Shown here: positions 8,866-16,554 of the stretch, piece by piece
How the letters are laid out: each line of letters begins with the position of its first letter
How positions within the stretch are numbered: position 1 is the first letter of the stretch
Source: Chlamydiota bacterium
Lineage (GTDB): Bacteria; Chlamydiota; Chlamydiia; Chlamydiales; Rhabdochlamydiaceae
Reading direction: 5' to 3'
Assembly (NCBI GenBank): GCA_003228815.1
Contig: QIGB01000038.1
Coordinates: forward strand, 1 to 33,020
Length of the DNA: 33,020 bases
Program-made: the position numbers and the translations under genes
Notes under the pieces: model-generated
Databases searched by the model: none
Seen by the model: only the letters and a program-made list of their open reading frames with translations
What the model was told of the DNA's origin: nothing

Positions 8866-9495
8866 CTACGCTTTCGCTTCGCCCTTATTAATCCAAACTT
8901 TAACTCCGAGTGACCCATATGTTGTCTCGGCACGAGCTGTCGCATAATCGATATCTGCACGCAAGGTGTGAAGAGGGATGCGGCCATCTTTATACCACTC
9001 GGTACGGGCGATTTCTGCTCCACCTACGCGCCCTGAAACCTGCACTTTGATGCCAGCTGCTCCAGCATCCATAGTCGCTAACAGAGCTTTCTTCAAAACG
9101 CGACGAAATGGGATTCTTCGTTCGATCTGCTTCGAAATCCCTTCAGCCACGAGTTTGGCATCGAGATCGGGTCTTTTGATCTCTTCGATCTCGACCCAGA
9201 TTTCTTTACCAGTCAATTTTCTGAGGTCTTGCTTTAAAGCTTCAATTTCGACCCCTTTTTTCCCAATCACAAGTCCTGGTCGAGCGGTGCGGATGGTTAC
9301 TTCAATCTTTCCACTCATTCTTTTGATCGTAAATCTTGAGCTGCCCACGCATGCGGGACGACTCAATAAAAATTTGCGTATTTTCCGATCTTCCTGGAGG
9401 AGATTGCCAAATTCTTGCTTATTGGCAAACCAAATTGACTGCCAGCGTTTATTTAATACAAGTCGAAACCCGACGGGGGATGTCTTCTGTCCCAT
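8866..9495 (-). CDS. rpsC: 30S ribosomal protein S3 (uS3)
   Basis: The 209-residue protein begins MGQKTSPVGFRLVLNKRWQS. It carries the KH domain (VTIRTARPGLVIGKKGVEIE, with the GKKG loop) and the C-terminal domain motifs GVKVQVSGRVGGAEIART-like IKVQVSGRVGGAEIARTEW and LRADIDYATARAETTYG. It lines the mRNA entry tunnel. It lacks the long acidic or basic tail that some bacteria have, so it is somewhat shorter than the E. coli protein. Confidence 0.97.
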   Translation of the reverse strand: MGQKTSPVGFRLVLNKRWQSIWFANKQEFGNLLQEDRKIRKFLLSRPACVGSSRFTIKRMSGKIEVTIRTARPGLVIGKKGVEIEALKQDLRKLTGKEIWVEIEEIKRPDLDAKLVAEGISKQIERRIPFRRVLKKALLATMDAGAAGIKVQVSGRVGGAEIARTEWYKDGRIPLHTLRADIDYATARAETTYGSLGVKVWINKGEAKA

Positions 9496-9499
9496 TGAT

Positions 9500-9856
9500 T
9501 TATTCTCCTCTTGTCTCTGGCTCTTTCACACCGACAACGACAGTGAAATGGCTCGTTCTTTTTTGAATTGGCACTCGACCTCCTCGATTTTTAGGTTTTG
9601 CCCGTTTAATAATGGGGCCGGGATCAATTCGCACTTCTTGTACTTCCAAATCTCGTCTCTGAACACCATGAACAGTCTCTGCATTCGCCACTGCACTTTT
9701 CAGTGTTTTGAGAAGGAGTTCTCCCCCTTTAAGGCCGCTATATTGCAATTGCACGAATGCATCTTCAACGGCAAGCCCCCGAATCAATCCGGCGGCGAGG
9801 CGTGCTTTCCTGGGTGCGATGCGAACATATTTCGTCAGAGCTTTCGATTGTTGCAT
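9500..9856 (-). CDS. rplV: 50S ribosomal protein L22 (uL22)
   Basis: The 118-residue protein has YVRIAPRKARLAAGLIRGL at the N-terminus, then the extended hairpin that reaches into the exit tunnel. It ends with the uL22 signature GPIIKRAKPKNRGGRVPIQK and TSHFTVVVG. The gap to rpsC is four bases. Confidence 0.97.
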   Translation of the reverse strand: MQQSKALTKYVRIAPRKARLAAGLIRGLAVEDAFVQLQYSGLKGGELLLKTLKSAVANAETVHGVQRRDLEVQEVRIDPGPIIKRAKPKNRGGRVPIQKRTSHFTVVVGVKEPETRGE

Positions 9857-9860
9857 AGTT

Positions 9861-10151
9861 CTATCCTTTCTTTCCTGGGGCCGCTACGGCTTTCTTCACA
9901 GGGTGACCTTTAAATGTTCTAGTTGGAGAAAATTCTCCTAAGCGGTGCCCAACCATATTTTCTGAAACGAAGACAGAGAGAAATTTTTTTCCATTATGAA
10001 CATCAAACGTATGTCCGACCATTTCCGGAATGATCATGGAACGGCGGGACCAAGTTTTTATGATGTTTTTCGTTCCCTCTCTATTTTGCTTGCTCACCTT
10101 CTCGAGGAGATGGTGATCGATAAAGGGTCCTTTTCTCAGAGATCTTCCCAT
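9861..10151 (-). CDS. rpsS: 30S ribosomal protein S19 (uS19)
   Basis: The 96-residue protein starts [19 protein letters not shown] and contains [19 protein letters not shown] and [19 protein letters not shown], diagnostic for uS19. It sits in the head of the small subunit with uS13. The gaps are four bases to rplV and seven to rplB. Confidence 0.97.
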   Translation of the reverse strand: MGRSLRKGPFIDHHLLEKVSKQNREGTKNIIKTWSRRSMIIPEMVGHTFDVHNGKKFLSVFVSENMVGHRLGEFSPTRTFKGHPVKKAVAAPGKKG

Positions 10152-10158
10152 AATTTTC

Positions 10159-10992
10159 CTACTTCTTACGACGTTTTACAATCCATTTATTCGTTTTGTG
10201 TTTGGGTCTCGTACGATATCCTTTGGTGTACATCGCCCAAGGAGTCTGTGGAATGTATCCATTGTGTTTACCTTCCCCTCCCCCATGTGGGTGGTCGACG
10301 GGATTCATCGCTGTACCTCGAACGGTTGGGCGAAATCCAAGCCACCGGTTGCGTCCTGCTTTTCCCTCAATCCGGAGCATGTATTCGCTATTGGAAAGAG
10401 AGCCAAAGGTTGCGCGGCAGTTTTCATTGACGAGGCGCACTTCGCCTGAGGGCATTTTCACTGTCGCATAACCTCCGCTGCGCGCCATCAGCTGTGCAGA
10501 AAGCCCAGCGCTGCGGACGAGTTTTCCTCCTCGACCTGGAACCATTTCAATATTGTGAACTTCGGATCCAAGAGGCATCGATTTGAGGCGCATGCAACAT
10601 CCCACGTTAAAAGGAGAAGACTCGCCTGTCATCACCGTATCCCCAGCTTTCAAACCTTGGGGAGCAAGGATGTAGCGTTTTTCACCATCTGCATAATTTA
10701 AAAGGGCAATATGTGCAGTCCGGTTAGGATCGTATTCAATGGCTGCCACTTTTGCCGGAACGTCTTCTTTGTCTCGTTTGAAATCGACCGCACGATAGAA
10801 GCGCTTATGCCCTCCTCCTCGATGGCGACAAGTGATATGCCCATGATGGTTACGGCCATTGATCCGTTTTTTGATCTTGAGCAAGGGCTTATGAGGCTTT
10901 ACTGTCTGTTTCCCTTCGCGTGTAAGTTCTTCATTGCTCGGTAAAACGAGCCAGCGCTGTCCAGCAGTTGTCGGGCGAAATTTCTTCATCAT
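10159..10992 (-). CDS. rplB: 50S ribosomal protein L2 (uL2)
   Basis: The 277-residue protein has the uL2 features [19 protein letters not shown] in the N-terminal OB-like domain. The peptidyl-transferase-proximal loop [19 protein letters not shown] includes the conserved His of family members near the active centre. The start has two adjacent ATGs (10992 and 10989). The second gives MKKFRP and is equally possible. The gap to rplW is two bases. Confidence 0.97.
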   Translation of the reverse strand: MMKKFRPTTAGQRWLVLPSNEELTREGKQTVKPHKPLLKIKKRINGRNHHGHITCRHRGGGHKRFYRAVDFKRDKEDVPAKVAAIEYDPNRTAHIALLNYADGEKRYILAPQGLKAGDTVMTGESSPFNVGCCMRLKSMPLGSEVHNIEMVPGRGGKLVRSAGLSAQLMARSGGYATVKMPSGEVRLVNENCRATFGSLSNSEYMLRIEGKAGRNRWLGFRPTVRGTAMNPVDHPHGGGEGKHNGYIPQTPWAMYTKGYRTRPKHKTNKWIVKRRKK

Positions 10993-10994
10993 AG

Positions 10995-11333
10995 TTATAC
11001 ACTCTCTCCAAGTTCATCACCTTTTTCAAGGGTAACAATGGCTTTTTTAAAGCCCGATTTGTATCCGACCCGGCCTCGAACACGTTTTTTCTTCGGCTTG
11101 ATAGTGATGGTGTTGACAGATTTCACTTTGATGCTTTTTTCAGCATATATTTCTTCTATAGCCTGGGCAATTTCGCGCTTGCCTGCTTTTTTCTCTACGA
11201 GGAAGACATATTTAGGTTTTTCACAAGCGGCGACACACCGATTGCTCTTGCTATCTCTGAGATCTTCGAGGACTCGGCTTTTTTCGGTGACGTAGCGCGA
11301 TTTGACTATGTCATATGGGCTTTTCTTTTGCAT
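10995..11333 (-). CDS. rplW: 50S ribosomal protein L23 (uL23)
   Basis: The 112-residue protein has the uL23 layout: [18 protein letters not shown] at the N-terminus, [20 protein letters not shown] in the middle, and [21 protein letters not shown], the tunnel loop region, towards the C-terminus. In bacteria it is the docking site for trigger factor and SRP. An insertion of about ten residues ([13 protein letters not shown]) between strand elements is unlike E. coli. Confidence 0.95.
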   Translation of the reverse strand: MQKKSPYDIVKSRYVTEKSRVLEDLRDSKSNRCVAACEKPKYVFLVEKKAGKREIAQAIEEIYAEKSIKVKSVNTITIKPKKKRVRGRVGYKSGFKKAIVTLEKGDELGESV

Positions 11334-11335
11334 GC

Positions 11336-11977
11336 TTATTTCTTGCCTCCCAGTGTCTCATTGAGCTGCCCCACTGCAGATTCTAAAATCACAATCTCTT
11401 GGCAAAGGGCAAGGTCATAGCCATTCACATTGGGGAAATAGACAAATTCAACTTTAGGAAGATTGCTAAGACTTTTCGAAAGAGTGCTATAGTCCCCATT
11501 TTCAGCCAAAAACAAAACCCTTTTTCCACAGAGGTTTAGGGTTTTGATAAATTTTGCTAGAATTTTTGTTTGGGGGGCTTTGAGAGACTTATATTCTAGA
11601 ATATGAGCTTGAGATTCTTTGATTTTTTCACCGAGAAGGGACCGAATGGCCAATCGCTTTTCCTTGCGATTGATCCGCACATGCTGATCAAATTTAGGTC
11701 TCGGCGCATGGACCCGTCCACCCCCTTTGAATTGGGGAGAGCCAAGAAATCCTTGACGGGCGTTTCCCGTCCCTTTCTGGGCAAAGGGCTTCCGCTTCGT
11801 ATGGCTCACTTCGGCGCGCGTTTGCGTGCTTGCTGACCATTGCCTTTGATTTGCGCGCAAGGCCACAAGATAATCTTTCATCATTTGTTTATTAACAGCA
11901 GCAGGAAGGAGTTTGTCTTCGATGGACACTTCTCCAGTTTCTTTTCCTGTTAAGTCATATTTTTTTAGTGTAGCCAC
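11336..11977 (-). CDS. rplD: 50S ribosomal protein L4 (uL4), GTG start
   Basis: The 213-residue protein carries the uL4 loop TKRKPFAQKGTGNARQGFLG with GGGRVHAPRPK (about 60-95) and the C-terminal globular domain with KFIKTLNLCGKRVLFL. In E. coli L4 represses its own operon; here this is unknown. The start is GTG at 11977, preceded by AGAGGA at about seven bases, and gives MATLKKYDLTG. No in-frame ATG is available nearby. Confidence 0.96.
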   Translation of the reverse strand: MATLKKYDLTGKETGEVSIEDKLLPAAVNKQMMKDYLVALRANQRQWSASTQTRAEVSHTKRKPFAQKGTGNARQGFLGSPQFKGGGRVHAPRPKFDQHVRINRKEKRLAIRSLLGEKIKESQAHILEYKSLKAPQTKILAKFIKTLNLCGKRVLFLAENGDYSTLSKSLSNLPKVEFVYFPNVNGYDLALCQEIVILESAVGQLNETLGGKK

Positions 11978-11987
11978 GCCATATCCT

Positions 11988-12626
11988 CTAACGTTTTGTC
12001 GACTTGCGAATGGTTACGAGCCCGCCCTTACATCCTGGGATGGCTCCTTTGACTAAAATAATTTTTTTCTCTTGGTCTACTCGAATCACTTTGAGACCTT
12101 CTACAATCTTACGCTCATTTCCCATGTGCCCAGCCATTTTCAGACCTGGCAGTGTTCGCCCGGGATTGGAACACATTCCTGTAGAACCGGCAGTTCGGTG
12201 AAATCCAGAACCGTGAGCAGCAGGACCACCTGAAAAGCCGTGACGTTTCATCACTCCTTGGAAGCCTTTTCCCTTCGAGGTTCCAGTCACGTCAACATAA
12301 GTGTCTTGAGCAAAGTACTCTACGCCAACTTCTTGGCCGGTAGCATATTCTTCACCCTCTGATAAATGAGATTCCTTCAGATGACGTCTAGGCTCTACAT
12401 TTGCTTTGGCAAAATGTCCTTTCAAGGGCTTGCTCACATTTTTGACTTTGGACGAAGGGACCTTCTCTGCGCCCATCTGCACAGCAACATAGCCATCCTT
12501 AGCCTGTTCTTTCACTTGGACTACGACATTGGGCTCCGCCTCGATGACGGTGCAGACGATGCTTTCGCCCTTCTCGTCAAAGATTCGGGTCATTCCCCTC
12601 TTTATTCCCATGAGTTGTAACGGCAT
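11988..12626 (-). CDS. rplC: 50S ribosomal protein L3 (uL3), first gene of the ribosomal operon
   Basis: The 212-residue protein has MGIKRGMTRIFDEKGESI near the N-terminus and the uL3 loop GFQGVMKRHGFSGGPAAHGS, followed by GSTGMCSNPGRTLPGLKMAGH, which approaches the peptidyl transferase centre. The frame is open to 12680, but the ATG at 12626 (MPLQLMGIKRG) has AAGGAAA eight bases upstream and matches the family N-terminus, so the longer start is rejected. rpsJ, which precedes rplC in many bacteria, is absent. In Chlamydia rpsJ is, as I recall, with the str genes. Confidence 0.97.
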   Translation of the reverse strand: MPLQLMGIKRGMTRIFDEKGESIVCTVIEAEPNVVVQVKEQAKDGYVAVQMGAEKVPSSKVKNVSKPLKGHFAKANVEPRRHLKESHLSEGEEYATGQEVGVEYFAQDTYVDVTGTSKGKGFQGVMKRHGFSGGPAAHGSGFHRTAGSTGMCSNPGRTLPGLKMAGHMGNERKIVEGLKVIRVDQEKKIILVKGAIPGCKGGLVTIRKSTKR

Positions 12627-12816
12627 TTTATTTCCTTTTTTAGAGCAGAGAAAGACCTTCCACACCAAGAAACCTATCAAGGTATTTGGAAGATCCCTAA
12701 TACAAATGCACTAAGTGGACAAATCGTAGCAAAAATGGGTTTTTTCCTCCAATGAAATTTTCTCACTAGTTCTTTTTGCATCCAAAAATGCAAGAAATTG
12801 TTTCACAAAAACAACT

Positions 12817-12915
12817 CTAGCATATGGTAAACACGCATAGATTTTCAGTAGAGAGAATGGGTGTCGAATAGACCTGACATTTTAGTTTTGCGTTGACATC
12901 AAAATGTACAGACAT
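12817..12915 (-). CDS. Possible 32-codon small ORF in the leader of the ribosomal operon
   Basis: The ATG at 12915 has AAAAGGAGGA (12932-12923) eight bases upstream, the strongest ribosome binding site in this part of the window, and lies about 30 bp after a TATAAT box (12948-12943). The frame runs 32 codons to TAG at 12817. The peptide starts MSVHFDVNAKLKCQVYSTP, has three Cys and ends in TIC; I do not recognise it. No stem or run of identical codons suggests classical attenuation. It could be a leader peptide, a short independent gene or a chance ORF. The rplC ATG is 190 bp downstream. Confidence 0.4.
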   Translation of the reverse strand: MSVHFDVNAKLKCQVYSTPILSTENLCVFTIC

Positions 12916-12942
12916 AGCATTATCCTCCTTTTAGGCAAGAAA

Positions 12943-12971
12943 ATTATATCAAAAACTAATGAAACAAACTA
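12943..12971 (-). promoter_or_regulatory. Possible promoter for the ribosomal protein operon
   Basis: On the minus strand a perfect TATAAT (12948-12943) follows a very AT-rich spacer. The -35 region is poor (TAGTTT at 17-bp spacing). It lies directly after the terminator of the upstream operon and before the small ORF and rplC. Chlamydial sigma66 promoters often tolerate weak -35 boxes. The resulting leader of about 310 nt would be long. Between 12626 and 12816 I see only a weaker TTGTCC / TATTAG pair and a 6-bp hairpin at 12776-12793. Confidence 0.4.
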
Positions 12972-12975
12972 CCAG

Positions 12976-13001
12976 AAAAAATGATTGATACGATCTCAAT
13001 C
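12976..13001 (-). terminator. Probable intrinsic terminator of the Inc-like operon
   Basis: On the minus strand GATTGA / TCAATC form a perfect 6-bp stem (13001-12983) with a 7-nt loop, followed by A and six T (12982-12976). The TGA stop codon of the SLBB-like gene is inside the first arm. The stem has only two GC pairs, so it is weak, but the T run and the position between two operons support it. Confidence 0.5.
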
Positions 13002-13310
13002 CTTAACTTTTTTTTCAGGAATTTGGATCTCTTGATCAGATAACAAAATTTTCTTAAATGGAGTTTTTCTTCTGTTTGCTGTGGATTTGATCCCAGCTTT
13101 TTTCAAGAGCTCTTTGAGGGAGGTTCCTGGAATACATGCATAGTATCCAGGATTTTGGACAGCTCCAGAGAGATGAATGGAAATAGTCTTTGGAGGTGGA
13201 TTATCTTGAAGAATTTTTTTTGCTTGGAACCCAGAAAACTTTGCCGTGGTTGCCGCAAAAGCAACAAATCCAAGAACAAAGGTGATTACACACCACTCAC
13301 GGAGATTCAT
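12996..13310 (-). CDS. Small membrane-anchored SLBB-like protein
   Basis: The 104-residue protein has a membrane segment at about 7-22 (an uncleaved anchor), a linker with PPP (38-40), and a domain at 41-100 with the pattern ISIHLSGAVQNPGYYACIPG, followed by SLKELLKKAGI and a terminal SDQEIQIPEK. That is the layout of SLBB (soluble ligand-binding beta-grasp) domains, such as the N-terminal part of ComEA or of polysaccharide-export proteins. The helix-hairpin-helix of ComEA is absent. The frame extends upstream to 13466, but that part is Cys/His-rich shadow of the preceding gene. The ATG at 13310 overlaps that gene's stop codon by four bases (ATGA), implying translational coupling. The ligand is unknown. 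Confidence 0.8.
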   Translation of the reverse strand: MNLREWCVITFVLGFVAFAATTAKFSGFQAKKILQDNPPPKTISIHLSGAVQNPGYYACIPGTSLKELLKKAGIKSTANRRKTPFKKILLSDQEIQIPEKKVKD

Positions 13311-13948
13311 GTCATTTTTTTCAAGATGGGAACGGTAATGGCGGTGGCGATGTACCCAAGGAAGAGGATGAAGGCATAGTAAAGGGAAGCATCCATGGCA
13401 AGGAAGAGAGCAGCTCCGCCTATTGCAGCATGGAGTGCGCCAAAAACCCCCCAAGCAGCAAGACAAGCAAAAAATGCCACCTTAACCAGCGTTTCTAGCT
13501 GACTAAGGGCAATGTGCTTCTTAGCTCTGGGATCATCCGTGTTAAAGAAGTCTTTGATTTCTTGATCCAGTTCACAGAGACCATCCCAGATTTTTGAAAA
13601 TGAAACTAGGCTACTCCCCCCAAAACCCAAACAAGCAACAAAAGTGCTAAGAGAACCAAGAGAAATGAGCTTCACTTCCTCCATCCAAGAAGTGACCATA
13701 GAAACTCCGGAAGCAATGGAAAATGAGGAAAGAATGGTTTTTTTATTCGCGAGCCAAAGCTTTTTTGCTTTATCGTCACTTTCAGGTAGGCTTTCTGTTT
13801 CCTGTTTTTCTTTTCGAGCGGCTGTCCAATTATAGACATTGAGACCGCACCAACTTCCCCAAAAAGCCCCTTCAAGCAACTGATCTGTATTCGACACTAT
13901 ATTGCCGATGCGATTGAAAAAACCGCCAAAAACTTGAGTCGCAGACAT
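13307..13948 (-). CDS. Inc-like inclusion membrane protein candidate (third of a tandem trio)
   Basis: The 213-residue protein has no signal peptide. Its N-terminal 70 residues are polar with a charged stretch (KEKQETESLPESDDK). A moderately hydrophobic segment is at about 75-118, and a strong bilobed hydrophobic C-terminus at about 154-204 ends in basic KKM. A long bilobed hydrophobic domain is the hallmark of chlamydial Inc proteins, which are exported by type III secretion into the inclusion membrane. The order of segments (SWMEEVK..., amphipathic LDQEIKDF, twin TM) parallels the two genes upstream, so the trio are probably diverged paralogues. It starts nine bases after its neighbour and overlaps the SLBB-like gene by four. 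Function is inferred from architecture and position only. Confidence 0.7.
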   Translation of the reverse strand: MSATQVFGGFFNRIGNIVSNTDQLLEGAFWGSWCGLNVYNWTAARKEKQETESLPESDDKAKKLWLANKKTILSSFSIASGVSMVTSWMEEVKLISLGSLSTFVACLGFGGSSLVSFSKIWDGLCELDQEIKDFFNTDDPRAKKHIALSQLETLVKVAFFACLAAWGVFGALHAAIGGAALFLAMDASLYYAFILFLGYIATAITVPILKKMT

Positions 13949-13957
13949 AATCCTCGC

Positions 13958-14725
13958 TTATATATTTCCAATAGGAACTTTTTGTTCCCACCGATCAATC
14001 ATTTTTCCATAAAAATGGGTTGCATATGTGAGAATCAACCAAGCAGACGTTAGAGTCAAGAAGACACCCGGTGAAAAGAGGAAGCCATGAGCTACGCTTG
14101 CAAAGAAAAGAGAAATCAGAGCAATGGTAGCCATCGCAATCGTTGTCGTCGCTTTGATGACATTCAAATAGCAGAGGTAAATTTTATGTTGCCACACATT
14201 TTTTTTCTCCGGAGAATGGATCCCTTCGACGTCTTTTTGTAAATTCTCTGCTTTGCTGATCTCGCGGCAGAAATTTATTCCATCAATGAGCCCAGCAGAT
14301 GCCCAAAACCCTGTTTTGGCAGCTCTCATCCAGTCTTTGAGGGCGTAGATACCCCAAGAATCAACTACCATTGCAGATTCGCTGAATTTGAGAGTGCTCA
14401 CAGCAACACTTGTGGTGAGATCTGTAAATGCATCTAGATCATCTGAGTTATTCCAAACGCTCCATTTATCTTTCATAGTACCCAAGGATTCGATGAATCC
14501 AGGAATAGCCAAAGTCTGCTTAATCGGCTCGAGATCATGACTTGCTGTCTCAGCAAATTCTTTCTCAAACCCCAAATGCGCCATCCAATCAACGATGTTG
14601 ATGAACCCTTCAAGGGTATCTTTTGCCCCATCAAGTGTTTTGACATACTTTGCCGCATCTGTCCAAATAGGACCTGGACGAATCCATTCAGCTATTGAGG
14701 ATGATGTTGTAGCCGTACCTGCCAT
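13958..14725 (-). CDS. Inc-like inclusion membrane protein candidate (second of a tandem trio)
   Basis: The 255-residue protein starts MAGTATTSSSIAEWIRPGP, a Ser/Thr-rich unstructured start as expected for a type III secretion substrate. A helical region follows (25-100), then a conserved-looking segment VVDSWGIYALKDWMRAAKTG (about 120-139), and two membrane segments at about 193-215 and 217-236. A basic, aromatic C-terminus ends the protein. The segment order matches both neighbours. The ATG at 14725 has AAGGTGAG upstream. It lies in an operon with the first and third members, with gaps of 42 and 9 bp. No sequence-level match to a named family is claimed; the call rests on hydropathy, tandem paralogy and the CT529/Cap1-like locus. 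Confidence 0.7.
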   Translation of the reverse strand: MAGTATTSSSIAEWIRPGPIWTDAAKYVKTLDGAKDTLEGFINIVDWMAHLGFEKEFAETASHDLEPIKQTLAIPGFIESLGTMKDKWSVWNNSDDLDAFTDLTTSVAVSTLKFSESAMVVDSWGIYALKDWMRAAKTGFWASAGLIDGINFCREISKAENLQKDVEGIHSPEKKNVWQHKIYLCYLNVIKATTTIAMATIALISLFFASVAHGFLFSPGVFLTLTSAWLILTYATHFYGKMIDRWEQKVPIGNI

Positions 14726-14767
14726 AATCTCACCTTAGTTAATTTTTTTTCTCTAAGTTTAAATACT

Positions 14768-15538
14768 CTATTTTATTCCAGGGCCTAAATGCTCATGATA
14801 ATATCCTAGGATCGAAAACACGACCGTAGAAGCAGAAAAGCCTGCAAAGAGGAGGGGTGCAAACACAAACTGGAAGAAAACAGATAGAACTGTCAATACT
14901 CCAAGAGCAACGAAAGAAACCTCCACAGCTAACTGCATCAGGTAACCGGTCATTTTTGGAAATTTCTCATCACGGGCCGCGCCTTCCAAGGAAGAATATT
15001 TCGAGCTCTCAAACCATTTCAAGGAATCAAATGCATCCCATCCAAACTTAATAGTCAGAGCAATCCCACTGATTCCTTTAAAAATCATGTTGACAGGGCT
15101 GTAAAGAATCGCTTTTGACAAGAATTCATGCATTTCCCAGACCGGGGCAATACAACCATTGGCATCGCGCACGACATCTGTCACGGCTACCTTACGAGTT
15201 GCTAACGTCTCATCATATTTTCCTTTAAACTCTCTTTCTTCCCCTTTCCACCATTGAACGAAAGTAGCACATAAACCATGCGTATTCCTAACGAAGTCAA
15301 AAGGACTCCGTGAGAGTTTTGCCAATTTTGCCGCCCCAATAGCAGCGTTTAATTCAGCGTTGTCCTTCGAAAGAATGTCTAGCTCCTGAAATAAATTGGG
15401 CAACACATGGCACGCTTTAAAAACACCATAAGGCTTTTCGCCAGCATAGCCACAGGTGACATCAAAAAAATCTTTGTGCGCTTTATGAGCTGAACCGAGT
15501 TCCTGGAGCTGAGTATTTGATACCGCGGCAGTAGGCAT
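14768..15538 (-). CDS. Inc-like inclusion membrane protein candidate (first of a tandem trio)
   Basis: The 256-residue protein begins MPTAAVSNTQLQELGSAHKA, with no signal peptide. It has a helical soluble part to about residue 195, including VWEMHEFLSKAILYSPVNM near 133-151. Two adjacent membrane segments follow (about 200-222 and 225-246), and a short His-rich tail. It is the first gene of the operon driven by the promoter at 15571-15599, with AGGA shortly before the ATG. Between rplC and fmt Chlamydia trachomatis carries, as I recall, the single Inc gene CT529 (Cap1), so this trio may be the positional counterpart. Direct homology to Cap1 was not demonstrated. Confidence 0.7.
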   Translation of the reverse strand: MPTAAVSNTQLQELGSAHKAHKDFFDVTCGYAGEKPYGVFKACHVLPNLFQELDILSKDNAELNAAIGAAKLAKLSRSPFDFVRNTHGLCATFVQWWKGEEREFKGKYDETLATRKVAVTDVVRDANGCIAPVWEMHEFLSKAILYSPVNMIFKGISGIALTIKFGWDAFDSLKWFESSKYSSLEGAARDEKFPKMTGYLMQLAVEVSFVALGVLTVLSVFFQFVFAPLLFAGFSASTVVFSILGYYHEHLGPGIK

Positions 15539-15570
15539 TGGTCATCCTGGGTTTTTTTTGAAACGACACA

Positions 15571-15599
15571 ATTATATGACATGAGTCAATTGCGATCAA
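15571..15599 (-). promoter_or_regulatory. Near-consensus promoter of the Inc-like operon
   Basis: On the minus strand TTGATC (15599-15594) and a perfect TATAAT (15576-15571) are 17 bp apart. Transcription would start near 15564, about 26 nt before the ATG at 15538. The box lies directly after the fmt stop codon, so the Inc-like genes need not depend on the lpx/fmt operon. Confidence 0.75.
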
Positions 15600-15606
15600 G
15601 ATCTGT

Positions 15607-16548
15607 TTAAGATTTAATTAAAGGAGGAGTAAAAACTCCCCGAATAAATTCTTGAATGGGTAAGGGTTTTTTTCCTTCCAGTTGCACTTCGAGAAGAGAA
15701 AGCGCTCCACTGCCACAGGCAATAATCCAACAATCTTTTTGATAGACAAGAGACTCTCCAGGCTGTCCTGTCATGTTGAGAACTTTTTTGGTTTTCTTGA
15801 TGACAAGTCTTTTTGTCTCCCCTTCCACTTCGACAAAGCAAAAGGCCCCAGGTTTCGGAGATAAAGCCCGGATTTGATCGTACAATGCCACTGCACCTTT
15901 CTTCCAATCTATGAGGCGATCTTCTGGTAAAATTTTTTTCGCAAATGTCACTTGAGTGTGATCTTGTGGAACTTTTTGAATTGTGCCAAGTTCAATTTTT
16001 TCTAACACTTTTACAAGCACTGGTCCTGAGAGATCCCAAAGAATTTCTTCAAGCTCCCCAAAGGTCATATCTTCGGAAACGTGCGTTTTCACCACATCTA
16101 AAATATCTCCTGCATCCATTTTGAGAACCATTTCCATGATGGTCACTCCGGTCTCGGTATCTCCATTGAGTATCGCACTATGGATAGGGGTTGCGCCTCG
16201 ATATTTGGGAAGGAGGCTAGGGTGAACATTGACACACATTTTTGTTGGGATTTCTAGCAGATTTGTCTTGATGATTTCTCCATAAGAAGCGACGACGAAA
16301 ACGTCGGGCTTTAATGCTTTCAGCGCTGCAGCAGTCTCTTCAGTTGAAGCTTTTTCTGGTTGGAAAAGGGGAATCTGTGGGCATTTTTCTTGGGCAAGGC
16401 TTTTGACCGCCGATGGCGTGGGGCGATTGGAGCGTCCTTTTGGTTTGTCAGGCCTCGTAACGATCCCAATAATTTCTTGTCCATGATCGAGGAGATAATC
16501 GAGGATATGGGCGGCGAAGGTGGGTGTGCCAAAAAAAATAATTCTCAA
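15607..16548 (-). CDS. fmt: Methionyl-tRNA formyltransferase, TTG start
   Basis: The 313-residue enzyme transfers the formyl group from 10-formyl-THF to initiator Met-tRNA. It starts MRIIFFGTPTFAAHIL and has the loop TRPDKPKGR (31-39). The catalytic region VNVHPSLLPKYRGATPIH (106-123) supplies Asn107 and His109, and Asp145 lies in MDAGDIL. The C-terminal OB-like domain spans about 205-310. The start codon is TTG at 16548. No ATG is in range, and the N-terminus exactly fits the family. It begins six bases after the lpxA stop codon, the last gene of lpxC-fabZ-lpxA-fmt. Confidence 0.96.
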   Translation of the reverse strand: MRIIFFGTPTFAAHILDYLLDHGQEIIGIVTRPDKPKGRSNRPTPSAVKSLAQEKCPQIPLFQPEKASTEETAAALKALKPDVFVVASYGEIIKTNLLEIPTKMCVNVHPSLLPKYRGATPIHSAILNGDTETGVTIMEMVLKMDAGDILDVVKTHVSEDMTFGELEEILWDLSGPVLVKVLEKIELGTIQKVPQDHTQVTFAKKILPEDRLIDWKKGAVALYDQIRALSPKPGAFCFVEVEGETKRLVIKKTKKVLNMTGQPGESLVYQKDCWIIACGSGALSLLEVQLEGKKPLPIQEFIRGVFTPPLIKS

Positions 16549-16554
16549 ATGAGC

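Noticed and set aside
4328-12626. Loss of rpsN, rpmD, rpmJ and rpsJ from the ribosomal cluster as a novel deletion
   Set aside because: As I recall it, this is the normal chlamydial arrangement, with some genes elsewhere and uL30 absent.
12627-12680. 18-residue extension of rplC
   Set aside because: uL3 proteins start close to the MGIKRGMT segment, and the ATG at 12626 has a proper ribosome binding site.
12893-12920. Plus-strand TTGACA with a loose -10 box in the operon leader
   Set aside because: No plus-strand gene follows and the -10 match is poor; it is probably chance.
13311-13466. N-terminal extension of the SLBB-like frame (Cys/His-rich)
   Set aside because: It lies wholly within the coding sequence of the upstream Inc-like gene in another frame; the coupled ATG at 13310 is the natural start.
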